A stretch of 64,000 bases of DNA, from contig JASSKH010000030.1 in assembly GCA_031763025.1 (NCBI GenBank), positions 8,236,737-8,300,736 of the forward strand, read 5' to 3'. Position numbers and translations under genes: made by a program. The stretch comes from Macrocystis pyrifera (lineage: Eukaryota; Sar; Phaeophyceae; Laminariales; Laminariaceae). Position 1 is the first letter of the stretch; each line of letters starts with the position of its first letter. The notes beneath the pieces were generated by a model that was given only the letters and a program-made list of their open reading frames with translations, was not told where the DNA came from and did no database searches. Positions 56,640 through 64,000 of the stretch are shown here, piece by piece.

Positions 56640-57318
56640 GTACCTGGTATTTTCTGTTCTACGAATATCTATATTCGAATACCGTCATCATTTACTGCTG
56701 CAACCGAGCAGAAAAACCTGGCTGCCTCACTGGCTTCCACGTGGGCAAGCCTCAGCGGTGTGAGCGAGAAAATAAAATCACGTACCGGCATGTATGTTCT
56801 ATACGTGGTGAATCACAACGGATAAAAAAAAATATCTTGGTAAAACTGCGGCAAACACAGTGGCAGTAGCAGACATGAAAAATAAGAATTCGTCTCTCGT
56901 ATCCGGTCATGTGATACGTGTGCGTGCGTGCCGCCCTTTTTGCCGCGACTGGTGACCACGTACGTATGCGCCTATTGCCTGCTGTCTGCCGGGGGGTTGA
57001 GACTTGAAGTTTCGAGCATGGTGAAGCCCCGAGCGAAAGCAAAACACCAAAAACGAGAAAGAAACACACCGCACACAGCGCCAGACAAAAACTCCTCAGG
57101 TAGAGAGAGGTCATATTATCCATGTACGACAAGGAGAATCCTACATTACCTACCTGCCTACAGCTGTACGTAGTACCTGGTACATACTGCTGTAGTATTC
57201 CACCGACGTTCGCATCTACCAGGTATATTATATGAAAAAAAAAACTGTACACAAAACCGAAGATTTGAGATCGAAAAAAAACCTCAACCCTAAGACATGC
57301 AAGCTTGGTGTGACACTA
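56640..57318. other. No gene seen
   Basis: Only the common TACCTGGTA and TACTGCTGTAG motifs (for example about 57172-57200) and short A-runs are visible. Confidence 0.4.
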
Positions 57319-57425
57319 TTACGGAGGGCCATAGTAAGTAGGACCCCACATTGTTAGTAAAAACAGGGAAATATATAGGTTTTCGTCTGTACCGTAGGTC
57401 CTATTAACTATGGTCCCCCGTAGTA
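57319..57425. mobile_element. TA-flanked MITE
   Basis: Ends TTACGGAGGGCCATAGTAAG and TTAACTATGGTCCCCCGTAG. Confidence 0.8.
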
Positions 57426-58612
57426 GTAGTTGCTATAATAGAGGGGGTGCGCACGTGTGTGGCACGTTCCACGTATATCATAGCATGTGCGACCACAGTA
57501 TTATTAATAATAGTATCACACGCAGCCTGCGAAAGCGTACGTACCAGGTACCTGGTACATCTATACGAATATTCCCCTCAGCAAGGAATTCGCACCTTTC
57601 ATGAGGTCATGTAAAACCCTCAAGTACATACGTAGTACATACGCGCGATCGAGGCATCACACACAGCTTACACAAACTAATGACGGATTTCGACGAAAAA
57701 TTTCGATCTCAGAACGATGATCACGGGAAGGTAAACTTTCCATAAAAAGGATAAATATCAAAGATACCCACCAGCATGTTCGGGTGCGGCTTGCTATGAG
57801 TACGATTTTTCAAACGAAAAAGTTGTAAACTTTGGAAGAAACCCGAAAAAAACAGTTGCGTGCGAGGGAGATAGATATAGATGTTGGGCCAAGATCGGCT
57901 TCAGAAAAACTCAGCCAAATGTTGAGTTCGGAGAGAGGCGAGATTACGAATTCTCGACAGACATCGATCGACAAAACAGACGACGGCGTCATGGACCTTG
58001 AACAGGGTGCCCTTGGTAGGAAATTTGACCCATCCTAGGGCCAACGTGTTGACACAATGGTCGATGTTATATATTATAGATGGCGGGAGCTGGCCAGGCG
58101 TATGATAAATAGACAATTGACTAAGCGGGTTGGTCGTGGGCTGGGTCTACGTCGAGATCGAAGATCTATCGTCGCACGAGCTGATTTTCATCAGCGTGTT
58201 GACAATGTACACCGAGGAAAAACAAATTGCGACGCCTGCCGCGCCAGCAGCGGTGGGAAAAGAAGAAAAAAACAAAATCAAGCATTTTTTCCCATTTTTT
58301 TCTACAGCGGCGGTACGAGAATATCTTCAGCTGTTTCTTGGAAGCCATATTTTTTATCGAAAACTTTCAACCTTCGCGTTCCCAGTGTCATCGGTCTCAC
58401 AGCTCATATTTTGTGATTTTTTCTTCAAAATTCGAATGTATAATGTATATACCTCCGTTCCCCTCGCTGCCTCGGCAAGGCATGCTGCGAGGGATGCCCC
58501 ATCAGCCTTACAGCGAGTGCGGTAGGTCTTTCTGCGGGTGTAAGGCCGGACTCATCCTCAAGGAGCGATACCTTCTTGCTGCTGCGTATAGCCACGAGGC
58601 TTACTCGTAGTT
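57426..58612. other. No supported gene
   Basis: A 68-codon frame at 57832-58038 (+) is charged and Ser/Asp-rich. It matches no family I recognise and lacks clear splice context. The rest is unremarkable. Confidence 0.35.
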
Positions 58613-58613
58613 G

Positions 58614-58721
58614 ACGGGGGACCATAGTAAATAGGACCAAGTATTGTTAGTAAAAATAGGGAAGTATATAGTTTTTTGTGTATACCCTAGCTCCTATTTG
58701 CTATAGACCCCCGTAATAGTA
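58614..58721. mobile_element. TA-flanked MITE
   Basis: Ends ACGGGGGACCATAGTAAATA and TTTGCTATAGACCCCCGTAA. Confidence 0.8.
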
Positions 58722-59097
58722 GAGTTGGGTCATGAGTGGTGCGGCAGGCACGGACACCTACGATTCGCGCGTCTTTTATAGGCAGTAGCGGCAGAGTAGC
58801 AATGCTCAACCGGGATGTCCGTGCGCGGAGGCAGGCGTCACCACAGGCCAAACTACGGCACAGTCTATAGCGCCGGTAGGACGCTGGAATACACGAAGGA
58901 GGAGGGAGACAGAGCGTCGACAAGAGGGGAAGAGACGGATTGAACTCACTCTGTGAGAAACAGATTGATTTTTCCGATCAGAACCGCAAGTGCGAGGAAC
59001 AATTGTTTTCGGGACGGGGGAAAAGGGGAACATACCGGAAGGGAAAGGCAACGAGAGCACAGGCGCCTTCGTCTCGTGCATTCTTTTAGGTGGGAAG

Positions 59098-59187
59098 CGT
59101 CGCGCTTCCCAGCGCGCTTCCCAGCGCGCTCCCCAGCGCGCTTCCCAGCGCGCTCCCCAGCGCGCTTCCCAGCGCGCTTCCCAGCCG
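59098..59187. repeat. 12-bp minisatellite, AGCGCGCTYCCC
   Basis: About seven tandem copies of AGCGCGCTTCCC or AGCGCGCTCCCC. It gives Arg/Ala/Gly/Lys repeats on the minus strand and Arg/Ala/Ser/Gln on the plus strand; no gene is evident around it. Confidence 0.85.
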
Positions 59188-60243
59188 AATTTTGACTCTT
59201 TTTTTTTAATGGTTTTTCGGATCTTCCTGATAGGGCTCCAGCACCTTTTGTGTGACAGACGGACTTCTTCATTTGAGAGTCAAGGTGAAAACAACAGCAT
59301 CATAGAGGTGCCAGGACGAGACGAGGGTAGTATTATTGAAAAGTAGGTGGTAGGCGAGAGGGACGAAAAGACGGGACACAAAATGCCGACACCGCTGTTG
59401 GATGTGTGCATGTCTAGCACCGCCGCCACCACTACCACCACCAGTGCTCCAAATCGAAGCCTTCCTTACAACCGGTTCGGCAGAAGAATCAAACAACATT
59501 ATTTGGAGCGGGTTCTGCCTCGATTTGGTGGCTGGCTGTAGACGTTGAATTGTGGGATCAGGGTGCCAAGTAGACCCTGCCAGCGGCTATTAATAGCCAC
59601 GTATCCAGGGTTAATTCGTAAGGCACAGGACCGGTGGCACGTGGGCGTGGGGTCAGGGTAAAAACGGTTACCCAATGTTAAAAAAAATCTACTTCGTGTC
59701 CCGCAACGCCCGGAAACGATTCTGAGCTAATGAAAGGGAGCAAGAAAAACGGACAAACATGCCATCGAACCGATTGCTAGAACTACTGCCAGCTCGATTT
59801 CAGCCTAGCGCGTCGTAGGGCATACGGGGTGGTGATGTAGTAGTGGCGCAACGGCGGCCGTTCGGTAGGAGGTACTCATCTCAAGAGGGGTGCGGGAGGG
59901 GGGAGAGGGTACTCGGCCCCCCTTCGCTGCGCCATGCCACGTGAAACGGGTGCACCGAGCAACGAACGACGCAGCCGCCACCATAACAACAAAGGAAACT
60001 GCGTACTATTTATTTCCGGTAGTGGTTCAATTTCAGAAAATCTGGCCACATCGGGTAAAACAATCTGCTGGGTCGTCTTCATCATTAGAGAAATACAACG
60101 GCAACACCCGGAACAAGACCAGCTGCGGCAGCATCAGCATCAGCTGAGATGTTAGCATGGCTCCAACAAAGAAGACAACCCTCCGCTCATCATGTAGTGT
60201 TTGTTGCTGGGCCACCGCTATCATGGGTCTACCGACCAGCGCG

Positions 60244-60480
60244 GCGGGGGGGTACTCAATATCATGCATGGCCGTAGTCGTATGACCATACGATAGACCC
60301 TCACATCCCTACAATGCCGGGACGGAGCACGTCGGGTTTTCACCGACCGGGCAGACGTTGCTTGCACCAAGCGCGAAGCGCCGTGAGGTGTTGGGCAAGT
60401 CGCATGATGGGTGAGCTGCATCCTACTACGAACCACTTCAGCGGCGGATTTTCTTGCATACGGATGACAGCATCAATTAA
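60244..60480 (-). repeat. C-tailed SINE-like element, near full length
   Basis: From about 60480 on the minus strand: GCAAGAAAATCCGCCGCTGA, AGGATGCAGCTCACCCATCA, GGTCGGTGAAAACCCGACGTG, GGCATTGTAGGGATGTGAGG and CGGCCATGCATGATATTGAG, then TACC plus a C tail. This is the best copy for defining the family; it extends about as far 5' as the 24.4-kb copy. Confidence 0.7.
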
Positions 60481-60639
60481 TTCATTTGTTTTCTGGTGTG
60501 GCCACTTCCAGAGACAGCAATGGGTTTACTATGTAACTGCCTCGAGGGTGCCTCACCATATACCCACTACGTGATACGATCATCCCCCGCGTGCGGAGGA
60601 AAGGTTCTCCCCGCACAAAAAAGATCTAACTCGGGGTGG

Positions 60640-61375
60640 AGGGGTGGAGGGGGGGTGTACTCATTATCATGCATGGCCGTAGTCGTATGACCATAACTCA
60701 CGGGGGGGGGGGGTACTCATTTGTTGCTTGCCTTAATCATTTGACCATTGACCATGCATCCCTTTCGAGACGGAGCACCGTTCCTACTCCTAATAGAGAC
60801 ACCTCCAACAATTGGGCGCTCATTACGTTGTTTCCATATGTTACATAAAAACTTTTTGCTAATCTTATCCCCTTCCTGTTTGGCCTCCGGGGGGGGCGGG
60901 GGTGGGTACTCATGCATTGCTTGCCTTTGTTATTTGACCATTGAACACGCATCCCTCTCGAGACGGGGCACCGTTCCTACTGTTACGAGCATCATCTTCA
61001 ACATTTGGGCGCTCAATGCGTTTTTCCATAGATGTCGTACAAACTTTTTGCTGGTCTTATCTCCTTCCTGTTTCGCCGCCGGTGGTCACCACCTATCTCC
61101 TAGGATAACGATTGTTTTATCGCTACTATCTAGTGTGCCGAATTCCTCCATGTCACAATAGTCCATTTTCTCCATCTCCTTCAACCCACATCGTTCCTCC
61201 TTGCACATTTCACTTTCTCCAACGGTATGAGTTTTATTTTACGGAGGGCCATAGTAAATAGGACCTACGGTACACACAAAAACCTTTATACTTCCCTATT
61301 TTTACCTACAATATATGGTCCCATTTACTATGGCCCCCCGTAAAAGTCTATTGCATGGCCACACACGGGCGGGGG
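60640..61375 (-). mobile_element. Chain: LINE 3' copy, LINE 3' copy, SINE-like end
   Basis: On the minus strand, a LINE 3' part (about 61375-60907, with a MITE at 61239-61347) ends in ATGAGTACCCACC and a C tail. A second LINE 3' part (about 60890-60714) begins at once and ends AAGGCAAGCAACAAATGAGT, then ACC and C. A short SINE-like end (60700-60658) with its own C tail follows. The second LINE copy reads EGDKISKKFLCNIWKQRNER, then [17 protein letters not shown], and its stop TGA is part of the TGAGTA end. The LINE ORF therefore stops at the very 3' end, with practically no 3' UTR. Confidence 0.75.
61239..61347. mobile_element. MITE inserted in a LINE copy
   Basis: Ends TTACGGAGGGCCATAGTAAA and TTTACTATGGCCCCCCGTAA. 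The LINE copy at about 45165 shows the uninterrupted sequence (GAGTTCTACTCTATTGCTTTG). Confidence 0.8.
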
Positions 61376-61379
61376 CGCG

Positions 61380-63125
61380 GGTGTGTGTGTGCCTGATGCA
61401 GCGATAAAAATGGATAGCAAGCAGCAACATGCAAGCAAGCAGCAAGCAGCAACATGCAAGCAGGCACGCAAGCAAGCGGGCATACAAGCAAGACGGAAGC
61501 AGGCAAACAAGCACGCAAAAGCAACCGACGCAGCAGACCTAACCCTCGAAGAGCTCTCGGCTGGGCTATATATAGAACTGTAGCAGTGGGTATACTGCTG
61601 TACGTACGAAGTGTATTCGATAGTTGATTGGGCTGAGCCGGAAAAAAAATGACGAAAACCCGAAAAAGTGCTATTAATATTAATAATATTTTATACTCCC
61701 GTAATTCATAGCACAGAGAGTGTCATCAGTGCACCTGCGAGGTGAATCGTAGAGGTAATATCATAGAGGCAGCACTCGCACTACCCAATTGCTACAACAC
61801 GAGCATCAAACGACTGCTGTATACTATTCAATACCAGGTATTATTATTAATAATAATAATGTATTTCATATCAATAGTAGTATTAGGCTCGTACAATACC
61901 GGTGTATGATGAAACCAATACTACAGAAATTAAGGCACCAGCAAAATGCCGATATGGTCACACAGGAGTGCTACACGCGTATTCTGTACAAGTATCGACT
62001 TGATTGAAATATAACCAGTACGTAGACCACAGCATATAGTCGGTACGGTACTGGCTGGGATCAAGGAGGAAACCCATACTCCAACGTATGTACTCACAAG
62101 TATCATACATCTTTTACCTGGTACGCCGGAGAGACCGGAGATACGCGATATACTTCGTAGATAGGAATCGGATCGAGATTTTCCAACACTATTATTAGTA
62201 GTATGCGGATAATCTTTCCGTTATATCGATCCTTCCATTCCACCCTCGACCCTTCCTCCTGTCACTTCGCTGCGGGGATCCCGCCGGATCCTGTCGAATT
62301 TCCCGATAAGTTGGAAGTTGGTGCCGACTGCTGATGACGCGCAAGATAAACCATTTTTTTCTCAGGAGTCCCACACATATATACGCCGAGCATTTTCGCT
62401 ACGAAATTTCGGGTCTTTTACTTGCCGTTCGAAGCAGTTTCAAACCTGAAACTTGAATTGAAATCTGAGGAGGGTGCGGGACGCGTGCGTTCCTACTTAT
62501 CTGTGTGACTACGTGTGAGTACCAGGTTCTAAATAGTTTCGGCCCTCCGATATGATAAGAAAACAGACTTGAAGGAAGCCACTTTTAGCTCATAAATTTG
62601 AAAAAAAAAAAAAAAAAAAAAAAAGTTAGCCCCGTAGGCGCTTGCCGTCTATACGTAAGAAAATATGGGATCTGGCTGCAGGGTAGATTCCTATTCTCGC
62701 CGAGCGAGAATGGGGGAGATTTCTTGCCATTTTCTTATATAGACAACGAGTGCTACTGAAGGCTCCATATTCTCTTTCGAAAAAAAAAAGGCTGGATATA
62801 CTGCTGTGTTTTCTTACCGGAGGGGCGATGCTGTATATTGCCAGGATAGCGTGAGAACTATACCCTCTTCTCGCTCCCCGTCAGAATCAGGATGTAAGCG
62901 TAACACATGATTTGAGGTTTCTTATGAGAGGACAATTTCCGACTGCCGTAACTAGTCTTCGAAATCAATATCATCAGCTGTTCGGTTTGGGAAGAACGTG
63001 AAACATGACGCACCTGGCATGCTTCCATCGCGGGCGATCGGCTTATAACCCTTTTACAAGCCGAGCACTGCTGTGTTTGTTGTCTTCGCTTAAAATCGTC
63101 CTTTCTACCGAGCTTCATCCTTACA
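61380..63125. other. No gene seen
   Basis: CAAGCAAGCAGCAACATG-type repeats (61415-61520), AT-rich TATTAATAATA stretches (61670-61690, 61835-61880) and an A homopolymer (about 62600-62625) are visible. No reading frame is convincing. Confidence 0.4.
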
Positions 63126-63400
63126 CCCAGTGCCCGTCCTGATTCCATATCCTAGAGAGATAGATACTAACCCTGTGGTTACAGACTGTGAGACAGAGAA
63201 AGCCCACGGAAGCAAAAAATAGAAATGAAAGCAAATTCATGGGTCAAGCAAGTGAAATGCCAGCGTACCCTGGGGTACAACAACACAACACGAGGAAGCA
63301 AGCAAGCAGGGAAATAAAAACAAAAAGACAATTAAGAAATCTGAAATGAAGCAGAATACAAACGACGAAAGAGAGAAACCTCAATAAGACTCTATTTTCA
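63125..63400 (+). repeat. Dispersed repeat, copy 2 (partner at 39.4 kb)
   Basis: CAGTGCCCGTCCTGATTCC, ATATCCTAGAGAGATAGATA, CTGTGGTTACAGACTGTGAG and CAAGTGAAATGCCAGCGTACC, same orientation as 39405-39700. From 63400 to the window end I see nothing further except a TATATATATATAT run (63851-63864). Confidence 0.6.
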
Positions 63401-64000
63401 AGTGTTTGGTCTCCACGACGGGAGTGCGGTCCTAAACGGGCTATTGGAACCTCAACCTCTTCAGAACCGCAAACATATTGGGAGGACAAAACTACTCGGA
63501 ACTGGGGTAAAAAAACATGTGCCAGTATAAAGCCAGGGTATATATTTGCTTTGCAGTCTACATACAAGTAGTTGTTGACGTCACATCGGCGGCTGATGTT
63601 ACGCATGCCTCCGCTTATTGCATCATGAAAAAGCTGGTATTGATAGATTTTGTGCATTCAGAGCACTGCTGCTTGATGATGTATCGACTATATTAAACGG
63701 CGTACGAAGTACCTGGTATCGCTGTACATAGTCTGTAAATGATCGACCAGTCCGACCCACAGCTGGCATATGCGTACTGCTGTGTAGTTCTACGTAACGG
63801 CTGGTTCTGCTGTGAACCTTACAAAAACGGGCCACATGGAGCACCAGGTATATATATATATATATTAAGAAGTAAGTGCGTGTGTGGCAGTCAAGGGGCC
63901 ACGCGCTTGCGCTTGGGGCCGAGATAACTTTGACCGCTGATGGAATGATCGATCGATCAATTTCGTCCATCAACCAATCAACCCATGGATGGAATCGAAG

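Noticed and set aside
57832-58038. 68-codon plus-strand frame with charged composition
   Set aside because: No family match, no clear splice sites, and competing frames of similar length on both strands.

Overview
This is nuclear DNA of an intron-rich eukaryote, most likely a brown alga or a related stramenopile. That placement is an inference. It rests on spliced genes with 0.5-2.6 kb introns, GC-rich exons in repeat-rich sequence, RTE- and Jockey/CR1-like LINE coding fragments, and a ubiquitous TACCTGGTA / TACTGCTGTA motif background. No prokaryotic gene, rRNA gene, CRISPR array or intact tRNA gene was seen.

Four host loci can be supported. At 2062-3266 (+) lies an ankyrin-repeat gene whose last repeat changes frame. 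At 8031-16437 (-) lies a complete seven-exon gene for the 26S proteasome lid subunit Rpn9/PSMD13 (379 codons, every junction in phase). At 17178-24148 (+) lies a complete three-exon gene for a tail-anchored UBE2J/Ubc6-type ubiquitin-conjugating enzyme (380 codons). At 32144-47680 (-) lie eleven exons of inositol-3-phosphate synthase (INO1/MIPS, 502 codons); only the N-terminal exon or exons were not found. RPN9 and the UBE2J gene start head to head about 740 bp apart, and both act in ubiquitin/ERAD-proteasome degradation. Two weaker coding stretches lie on the minus strand at 1548-1721 and 4838-5020.

The rest is mobile and simple-repeat DNA: intergenic at 1-1547, 3267-8030, 24149-32143 and 47681-64000, and inside every large intron. 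The main components are (a) a LINE and a shorter SINE-like family that share the same 3' end, TGAGTA followed by a run of C; (b) a TA-flanked MITE of about 107 bp with TTACGGGGG...CCCCCGTAA ends, in about 20 full or partial copies; (c) a second, decayed RTE-like LINE at 54.8-56.6 kb; (d) several smaller interspersed families; and (e) G/C homopolymers up to 79 bases, telomere-like arrays and minisatellites.

Two patterns stand out. First, the C-tailed LINE and SINE copies form head-to-tail chains in one orientation, each truncated 5' end abutting the C tail of the copy before it. This suggests integration guided by pairing between a C-tailed RNA and genomic G/C tracts. Second, RPN9 carries two minisatellites made from its own gene boundaries: one copies an exon end plus its 5' splice site, the other copies the stop-codon region.
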